This document shows, piece by piece, positions 18,374-27,610 of a DNA stretch of 64,000 nt. The stretch spans positions 93,470 to 157,469 of the forward strand of contig NZ_JANQJQ010000010.1 in assembly GCF_028281565.1 (NCBI RefSeq). The letters are read 5' to 3'. A program made the translations under genes and the position numbers. The DNA is from Seonamhaeicola sp. (GTDB lineage: Bacteria; Bacteroidota; Bacteroidia; Flavobacteriales; Flavobacteriaceae). A model generated the notes under the pieces. That model saw only the letters and a list, made by a program, of their open reading frames with translations, had not been told where the DNA came from and searched no databases. The number at the start of each line of letters is the position of its first letter. Position 1 is the stretch's first letter.

Positions 18374-18443
18374 ATTTTATAGTTTTTCAACCTATATTTA
18401 TAGAAGCAACCAACCCTACCAACCAAAAAATAGAAATAAACAG

Positions 18444-20402
18444 ATGAAAAGAAAGTTCCTCTCGCTTACTTTTTTGTTGCTTATTACGTATTGTTTCCCC
18501 CAGGATAATTCAAAGATAATTGACAGCTTGAAGAAGGTAATCTACAATAAACCTTCAGATTCAGTTAAGATAAAAGCTTATGGCGATTTGTGCTGGTATT
18601 ACAGAACCATATCTGTGGATTCGGCTTTCAAATATGGGAATTTAGCTTTAAAGCTTTCAAAGGAAACCAATAATAGGGTAGGAGAAGCACAGGCTTACAA
18701 TGATTTGGGAATCATTCATTACGGCCTGGCCCATTATCACGAGTCTTTGAGTCACTATAGAAAATCGTTAAAAATAAGGACAGCGCTTAATGACACCATT
18801 GGTATTGCAGCCCTTTATAATAAAATAGGGCTCATTCATCAGAATACATTTAAGCTGGACTCCGCTATTTTCTACGCGACCAAAGCCCTGAAGATATACG
18901 AGGAAAAGAATCATACACGATACGTTGCTTATATCAAAACAAACATAGCCAATATATACCGAGGTTTAAAACAGTATAAAAAAGCACTGGATACACATCT
19001 AGAAATTGCTGAGGTCAACAAACAGATCAATGATAATTTAGGGCTAACAAGAACTTATAATAACATAGCCAATGCTTACTTGTTTTTAAAAGATACGGCG
19101 CAAAGCGAAACGTATTATTTAAAAAGTATTGATTTAGCTGAAAAACACAATTACAAAAAAGAGTTGGCGACTCTTTATAATAATTACGGAGGCATATTAC
19201 ACGATATGCAGGAATATGACAAAGCTATTGATTACAATACAAAAGCATTAAAACTAAGAAAAGAATTAAACGATAATTACGGTATTACAAGTACCTCCTT
19301 ACACCTTGCCGGGTTGTATATAGACCTAAAAGATTTTAGCAAGGCGAAAAACTATTTATATACGGGATTAAACCAATCGGAAAAATTCAATATAAATGAA
19401 TTAAAAATGGATGCCTATGATAAATTGGCTTCCTATTATGCCTATAAAAGAATTCCGGATAGTGTTATGTATTATAAGGCGTTATTTAAATCTTTAAACG
19501 ATTCCATTTACAGTAGTAGAATAACTAAGGAAGTGGCCGAAATTCAAGAGAAATACGATACGGCCGAAAGAGAAAAAGAAATTCAAACACAGCGCGCGGA
19601 AATAGCTGAAAAAGAACTCAATTTAAGTAGAAAAAATACGCAGATTATCGGTTTGGTTGTATTAACTGTAGTACTGATCATTTTAGGATACTTACTTTAT
19701 AACCAGCAAAAATTAAAGAACCGGCAACTACAAAAAGAGAATGAACTTAAACAGGCTCTGGCTGAAATTGAAACCCACAATAAACTACAGGAACAACGGC
19801 TAAGGATTTCCAGGGATTTACACGATAATATCGGAGCACAGTTGACTTTTATTATTTCATCTATAGAAAATTTACAATACGGATTTAAAATTACCAATGA
19901 TAAGCTCAAAGGCAAACTAACTGATATTAGTGATTTTACAAAAGAAACTATTTATGAATTGCGCGACACTATTTGGGCCATGAATAAAAGTGAAATTACT
20001 TTGGATGATCTGCAAGCGCGCATTTCAAATTTCATTGATAAGGCCAATGTATCGGCGACCGATTTGGGCTTCAATGTTACTATAGATGAAGCGCTTTCAA
20101 AAACGTTGGTCTTCACTTCGGTAAAGGGGATGAATATTTATAGAATTATTCAGGAGGCTGTAAACAATGCTATTAAACATGCCGAAGCTTCCAATATCGA
20201 TGTTCAGATCCAAAAGAAAAATGATTCGGTGGTGTTTTTAATTAAGGATGACGGAAGTGGGTTTGATATCCATGAGATTGAAGCAGGCAACGGATTTAAC
20301 AATATGAAAAAACGAACTGCCAATATAAAGGCCGAGATCGTTTATAATAGTATAAAGGATAAGGGAACTGAAATTATTTTAAGTCTACAGCATGACCATT
20401 AA
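18444..20402 (+). CDS. TPR sensor histidine kinase (HisKA_3 / NarX-type)
   Basis: The start is placed at 18444 (MKRKFLSLTFLLL, signal sequence); the in-frame ATG at 18357 lies inside the preceding gene. The 652-residue protein has a signal peptide, about six periplasmic TPR repeats (~60-350), a coiled coil, one transmembrane helix (~401-418) and a HisKA_3 dimerisation domain with the phospho-accepting H460 in SRDLHDNIGAQLT. A C-terminal HATPase_c follows, with the N-box EAVNNAIKHAEA and the G-box DDGSGFD. The 3' end overlaps the response regulator gene by 11 bp. The signal is unknown. Confidence 0.92.
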   Translation: MKRKFLSLTFLLLITYCFPQDNSKIIDSLKKVIYNKPSDSVKIKAYGDLCWYYRTISVDSAFKYGNLALKLSKETNNRVGEAQAYNDLGIIHYGLAHYHESLSHYRKSLKIRTALNDTIGIAALYNKIGLIHQNTFKLDSAIFYATKALKIYEEKNHTRYVAYIKTNIANIYRGLKQYKKALDTHLEIAEVNKQINDNLGLTRTYNNIANAYLFLKDTAQSETYYLKSIDLAEKHNYKKELATLYNNYGGILHDMQEYDKAIDYNTKALKLRKELNDNYGITSTSLHLAGLYIDLKDFSKAKNYLYTGLNQSEKFNINELKMDAYDKLASYYAYKRIPDSVMYYKALFKSLNDSIYSSRITKEVAEIQEKYDTAEREKEIQTQRAEIAEKELNLSRKNTQIIGLVVLTVVLIILGYLLYNQQKLKNRQLQKENELKQALAEIETHNKLQEQRLRISRDLHDNIGAQLTFIISSIENLQYGFKITNDKLKGKLTDISDFTKETIYELRDTIWAMNKSEITLDDLQARISNFIDKANVSATDLGFNVTIDEALSKTLVFTSVKGMNIYRIIQEAVNNAIKHAEASNIDVQIQKKNDSVVFLIKDDGSGFDIHEIEAGNGFNNMKKRTANIKAEIVYNSIKDKGTEIILSLQHDH

Positions 20403-21042
20403 AGTAGCCATAGCAGATGATAATAGCTTTTTAATAAAGGCAGTAAAGGAAAAGCTTTCTTTTTGTAAGGATGTAAAAGTGAGTTTTACCGCTGTTCACG
20501 GTGATGATCTATTGGTAAAACTTGAAGAAAATCATAACCTGGACCTCATTTTAATGGATATTGAAATGCCCGTTAAAAATGGTATTGAAAGTACTGAAAC
20601 GGTAAAACAAAAATATCCGCATATTAAAATAATTATGCTCACCGTTTTTGATGACGATGAAAATATTTTCAACGCTATTAAGGCAGGAGCCGATGGGTAT
20701 TTGCTAAAGGAAGTGGGCCCAAAAGATTTATATGACGGGATAAAAGACACATTGACCGGAGGTGCTGCCATGACCCCATCTATTGCTTTAAAAACACTCA
20801 AGCTTTTAAGGAATCCAGATTCTTTTGAAAACGCTAAAGAAAAAGAAGACATAATTTTAACTAATCGGGAAGTTGACGTGCTGGAACAACTTAGCAAGGG
20901 TTTAAGTTACAATGCCATTGCAGATAATTTAATTCTGTCAACAGGAACTATTAGGAAGCATATAGAAAATATATATAGAAAACTACAGGTGCACAATAAA
21001 CTGGAGGCTGTACAAAAGGCTAAAAAGAATAAGTTAATATGA
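20392..21042 (+). CDS. LuxR/NarL-type response regulator
   Basis: The 216-residue protein has a receiver domain (1-~120) with the acidic pair ADD near the N-terminus, phospho-accepting D56 in LILMDIEMP and the conserved Lys in LLKEVGP. A C-terminal LuxR-type HTH (~148-212) contains LTNREVDVLEQLSKG and the recognition helix region TGTIRKHIENIYRKL. The 11-bp overlap with the kinase gene makes them a cognate pair. One untested idea is that it binds the 30-bp elements at 15953 and 17952. Confidence 0.95.
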   Translation: MTIKVAIADDNSFLIKAVKEKLSFCKDVKVSFTAVHGDDLLVKLEENHNLDLILMDIEMPVKNGIESTETVKQKYPHIKIIMLTVFDDDENIFNAIKAGADGYLLKEVGPKDLYDGIKDTLTGGAAMTPSIALKTLKLLRNPDSFENAKEKEDIILTNREVDVLEQLSKGLSYNAIADNLILSTGTIRKHIENIYRKLQVHNKLEAVQKAKKNKLI

Positions 21043-21083
21043 GAAAAACTATAGACTTTCTAAGAAGCCAACCTAAATCACAT

Positions 21084-21150
21084 TGTCAGTTTGAGCCTGT
21101 CGAAAACGATCTTGATTTTGGATGAGTTAAAATACTTCGATAAGCCCAAT
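21084..21150. repeat. Paired inverted REP-like element (gtttgagcctgtcgaa)
   Basis: tgtcagtttgagcctgtcga (from about 21084) and the loose inverse acttcgataagcc (from about 21131) form an imperfect inverted pair. This pattern resembles interspersed palindromic repeats seen throughout flavobacterial intergenic DNA. It lies just after the response regulator gene. Confidence 0.5.
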
Positions 21151-21236
21151 GAATCTTTTAAAGCCTTTAAAAGGCTTATTTTAAACATTCTTTAACTTTT
21201 AGATAAACTAGCTTTCAAACACCGGGCTTATATTTG

Positions 21237-21306
21237 TAGTGTTAGTTTACATTCCATAAATGCATTGGTTAGACTTCTTATGTCGAAGGAAACTAATGTT
21301 TTTTTT
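21237..21306 (+). ncRNA. Candidate small RNA locus B
   Basis: This lies in a 470-bp gene-free region. A -7 box TATATTTG (21229-21236) is preceded at 22 bp by TTTTAGATAA (21197-21206), the same box and spacing as at 3071-3110. Downstream, ttagttt (21242-21248) can pair with aaactaa (21290-21296) to close a compact fold, followed by an eight-T run. The 3' flank tgaaactcaatttgagaagc (from 21308) matches 3201 onwards with one base inserted. A transcript of about 65-70 nt is expected, but not shown. Confidence 0.4.
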
Positions 21307-21307
21307 A

Positions 21308-21345
21308 TGAAACTCAATTTGAGAAGCCTATTACAGGCTTTCTCA
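21308..21345 (+). repeat. Palindromic segment shared with 3201-3223, plus hairpin
   Basis: tgaaactcaatttgagaagc and the next two bases recur at 3201-3223 with one extra T. The ctcaa/ttgag core is palindromic. In this copy agcct and aggct then form a further hairpin (about 21323-21340) ending in ttctc. At both loci the segment directly follows the T-run of a candidate small RNA. Confidence 0.5.
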
Positions 21346-21357
21346 ATTTGCAAGTTG

Positions 21358-21375
21358 TCCCAATAGCTATCGGGA
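21358..21375. repeat. Near-perfect palindrome tcccaatagctatcggga
   Basis: This 18-bp palindrome has one mismatch. It resembles short dispersed palindromes common in flavobacterial intergenic DNA. The remaining gene-free sequence to 21514 shows no other structure that I can support. Confidence 0.5.
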
Positions 21376-21514
21376 TAATCCAGCTGAAAAGTGGGATCTT
21401 AAGTTTATTGTCTTCATGATTGCATATATATGTGCTTAAGTTTTTCCTCCAGAACGAATACTTTTTTCTGGCCAAATTAAATTGATTTTTCTATATAATG
21501 TCTAAATTAGTAAC

Positions 21515-22129
21515 ATGCGAAAAATTCTATTTGGTGTTGTTATAACATTGGTCGTTCTTTTTACGTTCAAGTATTGTGACGACAGAAGAAAGGACAACAT
21601 AGTGCTTCAGGAACGTTCTACACTTATACAAGAACAAATTAAAAATGTTGGAAAGCTGGTTGTCACCGAAGGGCATTTTAGTGAAGTCTTTAATTATAAG
21701 AATTCAAAAGAAATTTTTGGTGACTATATTACCTCTGAGAAAAAAGCACTTGTGGTTGTTAATGCCAGTGTTACTATTGCTTACGATTTAAGTAAAATTG
21801 AATTCAAAGTTGACGAAGCCAATAAAACTCTGCATATTTTAAGTATTCCGAAGGAGGAAATCAATATCAACCCGGATTTAGAATATTACGACATACAAGC
21901 AGACTTCTTTAATCCGTTTGAAGCTAAAGATTATAACGCTATTAAGAAGGCAGTTGATGTGTCTTTGGCAAAAAAGATTGAAGCATCGGATTTAAAAAAG
22001 AATGCAAAGAACCGATTGATAAGTGAACTTTCTAAATTCTACATTTTAACCAATTCGTTTGGGTGGACACTTCAATATAATGAATTGCCCATGACCTCTT
22101 TAGAATCACTTCAAAATTTAAAACTATAG
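21515..22129 (+). CDS. DUF4230 domain-containing protein, membrane-anchored
   Basis: The 204-residue protein has an N-terminal hydrophobic helix (~4-20) and then a DUF4230 domain (~35-195), recognised from the VGKLVVTEGHFSEVFNY start and the YDIQADFFNPFEAKDYN segment. It is probably anchored in the inner membrane and facing the periplasm. The function of the family is unknown. Its last 6 bp overlap the end of the convergent rhodanese gene. Confidence 0.85.
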   Translation: MRKILFGVVITLVVLFTFKYCDDRRKDNIVLQERSTLIQEQIKNVGKLVVTEGHFSEVFNYKNSKEIFGDYITSEKKALVVVNASVTIAYDLSKIEFKVDEANKTLHILSIPKEEININPDLEYYDIQADFFNPFEAKDYNAIKKAVDVSLAKKIEASDLKKNAKNRLISELSKFYILTNSFGWTLQYNELPMTSLESLQNLKL

Positions 22130-22429
22130 CTGTCCGGATAAACTTTGCCAGCCACCACCGTTTAAAACTTCAATACCATGAGGTTTTAAAATGCGGCAGG
22201 CACTACCGGATCTCATACCACTGGCACAACAGGTAATAACAGGCTTGTTAAGTTTTCTTATGGCGTCAATTTTAGAGTTCAATGTTTGTAACGGTATGTT
22301 TTTAGAGCCGCTAATAGCACCTTGTTGATATTCTTGGGGTGTTCTTACGTCAATAATAACAGCACCTCTGTTTTTAAAATCTTCAATCCTGTTTTTTTTA
22401 GTTCCAAATAGAGAATTTACTAGTCCCAT
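22124..22429 (-). CDS. Rhodanese-like domain protein
   Basis: The start is set at MGLVNSLFG (22429) rather than six codons earlier. The 101-residue single-domain rhodanese carries DVRTPQEYQQGAI and an active loop CCASGMRSGSA with nucleophile C68, matching the CxxGxRS pattern of active sulfurtransferases. It is cytoplasmic (no signal). It would carry a persulfide from thiosulfate or another donor; the acceptor is unknown. Confidence 0.92.
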   Translation of the reverse strand: MGLVNSLFGTKKNRIEDFKNRGAVIIDVRTPQEYQQGAISGSKNIPLQTLNSKIDAIRKLNKPVITCCASGMRSGSACRILKPHGIEVLNGGGWQSLSGQL

Positions 22430-22513
22430 CGTTTTAATTTTAAGCAAATATCCTTATTAATTTATTAAAGTAATGTAACCTCTGTTACCGTGTAATTTTA
22501 GTATATTCAGCAA

Positions 22514-23449
22514 ATGAACAAATCCGATCTACAAAAAGTTCACCGTCGTATTAAACCATATATCCACAGAACACCTGTGTTAACATCCCAGCTATTAAAT
22601 CAAATTAGTGGCGTGGACTTGTTTTTTAAGTGCGAGAACTTTCAAAAAATGGGGGCTTTTAAAATGCGGGGTGCCACCAACGCCATTTTAAATTTAACCA
22701 AAGCGCAGCAAAGTAAAGGCGTGGTAACACATTCATCGGGTAATTTTGCCCAGGCATTAGCCTTAGCGGCAAAAAGTGTTGGTGTTAAGGCGTATATAGC
22801 TATGCCCGAAAATGCTCCTCAGGTAAAAAAGGATGCCGTTTTAGGGTATGGAGGCATTATCAGGGAATGCGATTCCAATACGGTTGCCAGGGAAGCAGCA
22901 GCTGATAAGATCCGGCAGGAAACCGGTGCCACTTTTGTACACCCTTCAAATGACCATGATGTTATCCATGGCCAGGGGACAGCAGCCATAGAACTTTTAG
23001 AAGATTACCCTGATTTAGATTATATTTTTACACCGGTTGGCGGCGGCGGATTGTTGGCAGGAACCATTTTAGCAGCTAATGCCTTTTCCGAAGTATGTAA
23101 GGTTATTGCCGGTGAACCGGAAAATGCAGATGATGCCTATCGCTCTTTAATTTCAGGCAAAATTGAGTTAAATGAATCAGCCAATACCATTGCCGATGGC
23201 TTAAGAACTAATTTGGGCGATAGAAACTTTCCCATCATAAAAGAATATGTAGAACAAATAATTTTAGTTAACGAACAAGACATTATAGACGCTATGAAAC
23301 TTATTTGGGAACGTATGAAAATTATTGTGGAACCCTCAAGTGCTGTGGCATTTGCAGCACTTTTAAAGCATAAAGATCATATTAAAGGCAAAAAAGCAGG
23401 CGTGATACTTTCCGGTGGAAATGTTGATGTTTCAAACTTGCCTTTTTAA
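22514..23449 (+). CDS. PLP-dependent threonine/serine dehydratase (or serine racemase)
   Basis: The 311-residue fold-type II PLP enzyme has the cofactor lysine K50 in MGAFKMRGA, SSGNFAQAL for carboxylate binding, and the phosphate cup VGGGGLLAG. It lacks the C-terminal ACT domain of biosynthetic threonine deaminase. It is therefore a catabolic Thr/Ser dehydratase or a serine racemase; sequence alone does not separate these. A palindrome gtaac-ctct-gttac (22475-22488) lies just upstream of the start. Confidence 0.9.
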   Translation: MNKSDLQKVHRRIKPYIHRTPVLTSQLLNQISGVDLFFKCENFQKMGAFKMRGATNAILNLTKAQQSKGVVTHSSGNFAQALALAAKSVGVKAYIAMPENAPQVKKDAVLGYGGIIRECDSNTVAREAAADKIRQETGATFVHPSNDHDVIHGQGTAAIELLEDYPDLDYIFTPVGGGGLLAGTILAANAFSEVCKVIAGEPENADDAYRSLISGKIELNESANTIADGLRTNLGDRNFPIIKEYVEQIILVNEQDIIDAMKLIWERMKIIVEPSSAVAFAALLKHKDHIKGKKAGVILSGGNVDVSNLPF

Positions 23450-23456
23450 ACGAAAG

Positions 23457-23489
23457 GACCTCTCCAATGCATGCATTGAGGTGCTTTTT
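23457..23489 (+). terminator. Terminator after the dehydratase gene
   Basis: cacctc-type arms (acctc ... gaggt) with an inner aatgca/tgcatt stem and a 3-nt bulge are followed by five T residues. Confidence 0.65.
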
Positions 23490-23494
23490 GTAAC

Positions 23495-23520
23495 TGTCAT
23501 TCCCGCGAAAGCGGGAATCC
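23495..23520. repeat. Short palindromic repeat (tgtcattcccgc family)
   Basis: attcccgc-gaaa-gcgggaat (23499-23518) is a perfect 8-bp inverted repeat. It matches the copy at 14866-14891 apart from compensating stem changes (ccc/ggg versus cct/agg), which suggests the hairpin itself is conserved. Confidence 0.8.
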
Positions 23521-23585
23521 AAAATAAAAGAATTTTTCAAAAAGTATTTATGTAAAATTCTTGCTAATTATTGTAATTTGCAACC

Positions 23586-24338
23586 ATGACAGAACCTTAT
23601 GTAACCTTAACAACTGAAGATAAAATTGGGTTTATAGAATTTTTTCATCCTAACAGAAACTCTATGCCCGGTGATGTTTTGCATCAATTGGAGCAGACTA
23701 TCATTGAAGCTGGGAATAATGAAAGTGTTAAAGTCATTGTACTTAAAAGCGGCGGCAACAGAACCTTTTGTGCAGGGGCCAGTTTTAATGAGTTAATTGC
23801 TATTGAAGATACCGAAACAGGCAGACAATTCTTCTCAGGATTTGCGAATGTGATCAATGCCATGCGCAAATGTCCTAAACTGATTATCGGCAGAGTGCAG
23901 GGAAAAACCGTTGGTGGCGGTGTTGGTTTGGCAGCGGCTACAGATTATTGCCTGGCAACGCAATATGCCTCAGTAAAATTAAGCGAATTGAGTATTGGTA
24001 TTGGTCCGTTTGTGATAGAACCCGCTGTGTCCAGAAAAATAGGAAAAACAGCCATGACTCAAATGACCATTGATGCGGAGACATTTTATTCTGCCGATTG
24101 GGCAAAAGAAAAAGGCTTATATGCCGAAGTATTTGAAACTACCGATGAATTGGATGAAGCCGTGAAAGTTTTGGCTGAAAAACTAAGTAGTTATAATCCT
24201 GATGCTTTAAATAGCATGAAACAAGTGTTTTGGGAAGGAACCGATCACTGGGATACACTATTACAGGAAAGGGCTGCCAAAAGTGGTACCTTGGTTTTAA
24301 GTAAATTCACAAAAAAAACGCTTAAACGTTTCAGATAG
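23586..24338 (+). CDS. Enoyl-CoA hydratase/isomerase family protein
   Basis: The 250-residue crotonase-fold protein has the two oxyanion-hole regions FCAGASFNEL and VGGGVGLAAATDYCLA. The usual catalytic glutamate region reads SELSIGIGPFVIEPAV, which departs from the canonical PEI..G..PG pattern, so the specific reaction cannot be assigned. Possible roles are fatty-acid, branched-chain amino acid or phenylacetate degradation. It stands alone between a palindromic repeat and a terminator. Confidence 0.88.
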   Translation: MTEPYVTLTTEDKIGFIEFFHPNRNSMPGDVLHQLEQTIIEAGNNESVKVIVLKSGGNRTFCAGASFNELIAIEDTETGRQFFSGFANVINAMRKCPKLIIGRVQGKTVGGGVGLAAATDYCLATQYASVKLSELSIGIGPFVIEPAVSRKIGKTAMTQMTIDAETFYSADWAKEKGLYAEVFETTDELDEAVKVLAEKLSSYNPDALNSMKQVFWEGTDHWDTLLQERAAKSGTLVLSKFTKKTLKRFR

Positions 24339-24356
24339 GGAAGCTAATAAACAAAA

Positions 24357-24393
24357 ATGCTCAAGAAAAGCTTTGAAGCTTTAACTTGAGCAT
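24357..24393 (+). terminator. Terminator-like hairpin between convergent genes
   Basis: atgctcaag (24357-24365) pairs with cttgagcat (24385-24393), and an inner aaagctt/aagcttt stem extends it. The T-run is weak. It could serve both the crotonase gene and the converging hydroxylase gene. Confidence 0.6.
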
Positions 24394-24536
24394 AAAACCA
24401 ATGTCACTGTTATTAAATTTAAAAGGGCTCTATATTTATAAACAGTAAACGTAATTGAGTTTTACTTTACCAATATGCTTGTGATACTATGACACAGTAA
24501 TTTCAATTAGGTCACATAATTTATTTGGTTAAAAGA

Positions 24537-26306
24537 TTAACGCTTAGTTGAATGGTTTTTTTCATAACGGATCATGTTTAATCCGTCATCAATTAATTTC
24601 CCGACATCAGGCCTGTCTTGTTTAATAGTTTCCAAATGCTCTAAGATAGTTTGGCATAAATTAGTTTCATTACCAATAAAAGCTAATTCATACAGTTCAA
24701 CCGGCAATAACCAATCGTTCGGATGATTTTCAATAAGTTCCTCAAGGACTTTTGTTCTTGAAATGGTCCTGTTTTTACCTTCCCTGTAATCTCTCACTTG
24801 TTGGTATAACGCTTCTAATCGCAATCGCTCTTCAGATTTTTCAATATGAATGGTTTTTTCGGAAGGCACATGTGTAATTAGATCAAAACTATTCAAGTCT
24901 GCAGGGCCTGAAAATGCCGAAACTATTTCTTTTCCTACCGCCATATCGTAAATGCCCCATTCCGGTTTGAACAGCACTTTGTCATGGTGTGTTACCGTAC
25001 AATCTTTAAAGCTGATTAAAATGATCTTGCCCTGTAAATTGCGTTTTCCTGTAATGATCTCGCCAGAAACTTTAACCCCGCCTTCAAACTCCAGTGTGAC
25101 GGTCTGTTCTTCATAAATGTTATAGGCCGCAAGGTCTCGCGGACTCATATCTTCAATAGCCAGATTAATACCTTTTAACTTCCCGATAGGAGAACCATAA
25201 CCCTTGGTATGCGTTTCAATACCATGACCGACCAATTCTTTTTCTCTGTAAGCCAGGGCGGTATTGCCGGTAGTTTGAATATAAACAGGTTGCCCTTCGT
25301 TTTCAATGGTCTCGGTAAAAACACCTGAAATTTGAATACCGGTACTTAGCTCAATGGTCCCTAAAGCTCCGGATTCAATAAGCTTATTGACTCCTGAAAG
25401 CCCTCCTTTTCTAACAGCCATGGTGTTGGCGAATTCTTCCAGAATTAAACTTAAATGAGCAAAATCCGGTGTGACATAAAGCTGCGGTTGCGGTTTTGTA
25501 ATATCGAAGTTTTGATAGGTAGCTTCTATGGTGTAAGGCAGTTTTTTAACAGCGTCGGTCATACACCATTCGCTTTCGCCAATAGACGATAGTAAACCGG
25601 CACCGTAAATTTTTGGATTTTCAACCGTTCCTATAAGTCCGTACTCCACAGTCCACCAGTGTAAATTTCTGATAAGCGCCATTTCACTGGGGGCTCCCAT
25701 ATTTTGTTGTAGTGCTTCAACCTGCTTTTCGGCTTTAATAATGTCTTCCTCTTTAGTAGTTGGTGCTTCTTTAATAATGGATAAATGCCTGACGGCTTCA
25801 TATAATTCGTAATCTTTAGCCGATGAGATCGCTTTGCAACCAATCTCTCCAAAGCGTCTCAGGTATTCCGCATATTCGGGATTCGCTATTATGGGGGCAT
25901 GTCCCGCACCTTCATGGATAATATCTGGAGCAGGGGTGTATTCAATATGTTCCAATTGCCGGATATCACTGGCAATGACTAAAACATTATAAGCCTGAAA
26001 TTCCATAAAGGCATTAGGCGGTATAAACCCGTCAACCGCTACGGCGGCCCAACCTATATCTTTTAAGATCCGGTTCATACCGTACATGTTTGGGATACTG
26101 TCAATAGAAATTCCGGTTTGTTTCAAGCCTTCCAAATACGATTTATGGGCAACCGTGCTTAAAAAGTTTACATTTTTGCGCATAACGTAGCGCCAAACAG
26201 CCTGATCAATAGCCGAATAATCCTCATAGTTTTGAGGCTTCATGAATTGTTTTAAATGCCTGGGCAGCTTATTTAAAATAGGATTGGTCTCAATTAAATT
26301 TTTCAT
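24537..26306 (-). CDS. Aromatic amino acid hydroxylase (phenylalanine 4-monooxygenase type)
   Basis: The 589-residue protein contains the pterin-dependent, non-haem iron hydroxylase core in its first ~330 residues. Iron ligands are H131 and H136 in IIHEGAGHAP and E221 in WWTVEYGLIG. It would convert phenylalanine to tyrosine with tetrahydropterin and O2. The C-terminal ~250 residues form an extension absent from classical bacterial PhhA but present in Bacteroidetes homologues; its function is unknown. It diverges from the bestrophin gene. Confidence 0.9.
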   Translation of the reverse strand: MKNLIETNPILNKLPRHLKQFMKPQNYEDYSAIDQAVWRYVMRKNVNFLSTVAHKSYLEGLKQTGISIDSIPNMYGMNRILKDIGWAAVAVDGFIPPNAFMEFQAYNVLVIASDIRQLEHIEYTPAPDIIHEGAGHAPIIANPEYAEYLRRFGEIGCKAISSAKDYELYEAVRHLSIIKEAPTTKEEDIIKAEKQVEALQQNMGAPSEMALIRNLHWWTVEYGLIGTVENPKIYGAGLLSSIGESEWCMTDAVKKLPYTIEATYQNFDITKPQPQLYVTPDFAHLSLILEEFANTMAVRKGGLSGVNKLIESGALGTIELSTGIQISGVFTETIENEGQPVYIQTTGNTALAYREKELVGHGIETHTKGYGSPIGKLKGINLAIEDMSPRDLAAYNIYEEQTVTLEFEGGVKVSGEIITGKRNLQGKIILISFKDCTVTHHDKVLFKPEWGIYDMAVGKEIVSAFSGPADLNSFDLITHVPSEKTIHIEKSEERLRLEALYQQVRDYREGKNRTISRTKVLEELIENHPNDWLLPVELYELAFIGNETNLCQTILEHLETIKQDRPDVGKLIDDGLNMIRYEKNHSTKR

Positions 26307-26454
26307 GATATGCTTTGGAAACTTTAATGATTAAAAATACGAAATTCTTATAAAATGGATTTTATTTTGAATTATTTTTATTAAAATTTAACGTTTTCTC
26401 GTTTTTATTCAAACGAAAGGATTTTTATATATTTATGATTCCTTACAAAACACT

Positions 26455-27558
26455 ATGTATACAAGAAGAATATTTCCAATAAAAGGCGTCATAAAATGGA
26501 CACGCCGCCACATCATTTTATTTATTGTTTTAGGACTCGTTCCGGTGGTGCTATTTGATATTTTAGAACTGAAATGGTTACATGTACCCTGGTTGCCTTT
26601 AGGCGTTTTAGGTACGGCCGTAGCTTTTATTGTCAGTTTTAAAAATAATGCCTCTTATGATCGGTTATGGGAAGCCCGGAAGATTTGGGGAGGTATAGTA
26701 AATGCTTCGCGTTCCTGGACCATCATGGTAAAAGATTTTATAACAAATGACCATAAAGCCACGACTAAAACACCCGAAGAATTACAGGCCATCAAGCGCG
26801 AATTGGTACACAGGCATGTGGCCTGGTTAAATGCACTGCGGTACCAGCTTAGAAAAGATAAACCCTGGGAAATGCACTTAAAATCTCAGCGGTCCAATAA
26901 GGAATTCAGGGCACAATATTATAGGGTCTGTGAGGATGTTGAACCTATAGAGGGTGCTGTGAAGCCCTATATTTCCGATGAAGAATATAAAGAAATATTT
27001 GCCAAAGGCAATAAGGCATCACAATTATTGGGAGTGCAATCCAGGCGGTTAAAAGAACTTATGGAAGCCGGTTTAATTGAAGATTTTCGTCATATGGAAA
27101 TGATGAATATGCTGGTAGAATTTTACACGTTGCAAGGAAAGAGCGAGCGTATTAAAAACTTTCCGTATCCAAGGCAGTTCGCTACCTTGAATTATATTTT
27201 TGTCTGGATCTTTATTTTGCTCATACCTTACGGTATTATGGAAGAATTTGAAGGGTTTGGAACCACCATTCTGGACCATCTTAGTACACATACCGACCAA
27301 CTCTCTTTGATTCATAGATCACAGGTAGCCATTGCAAAACATTTTGTATGGTTTTCGGTGCCTTTTAGTGCCTTAATTTCATGGGTGTTCCATACTATGG
27401 AAGCCATAGGAGAAAATTCAGAAAACCCTTTTGAGGGCGGGCCAAACGATGTACCCATTACAGATTTAAGCCGGGGTATTGAAATTGATATCAGACAGCT
27501 TATCGATGATACCGATATACCGGAGCCTTATGTTTGGGAGAATGATATTGTAATGTAA
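26455..27558 (+). CDS. Bestrophin family membrane protein
   Basis: The 367-residue protein matches the bestrophin/UPF0187 family. It has an N-terminal pair of transmembrane helices (~20-60) followed by the conserved NNASYDRLWEARKIWGGIVN, and another helix pair (~235-310) before a soluble C-terminus with ENPFEGGPNDVP. Bacterial homologues form pentameric ion channels. Ion selectivity cannot be inferred. The gene ends at a strong terminator shared with the converging DUF4136 gene. Confidence 0.9.
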   Translation: MYTRRIFPIKGVIKWTRRHIILFIVLGLVPVVLFDILELKWLHVPWLPLGVLGTAVAFIVSFKNNASYDRLWEARKIWGGIVNASRSWTIMVKDFITNDHKATTKTPEELQAIKRELVHRHVAWLNALRYQLRKDKPWEMHLKSQRSNKEFRAQYYRVCEDVEPIEGAVKPYISDEEYKEIFAKGNKASQLLGVQSRRLKELMEAGLIEDFRHMEMMNMLVEFYTLQGKSERIKNFPYPRQFATLNYIFVWIFILLIPYGIMEEFEGFGTTILDHLSTHTDQLSLIHRSQVAIAKHFVWFSVPFSALISWVFHTMEAIGENSENPFEGGPNDVPITDLSRGIEIDIRQLIDDTDIPEPYVWENDIVM

Positions 27559-27561
27559 TAA

Positions 27562-27604
27562 AAAAGCGACCGTACTTCGAGAACCTCAGTAACCGGTCGC
27601 TTTT
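27562..27604. terminator. Bidirectional terminator (bestrophin / DUF4136)
   Basis: aaaagcgaccg (27562-27572) pairs with cggtcgctttt (27594-27604), an 11-bp stem with A and T runs on the two sides, between convergent genes. Confidence 0.85.
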
Positions 27605-27610
27605 AAAATA

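Noticed and set aside
18357..18443. Longer start for the histidine kinase
   Set aside because: It overlaps the preceding small gene and places 29 non-signal residues before the signal peptide.
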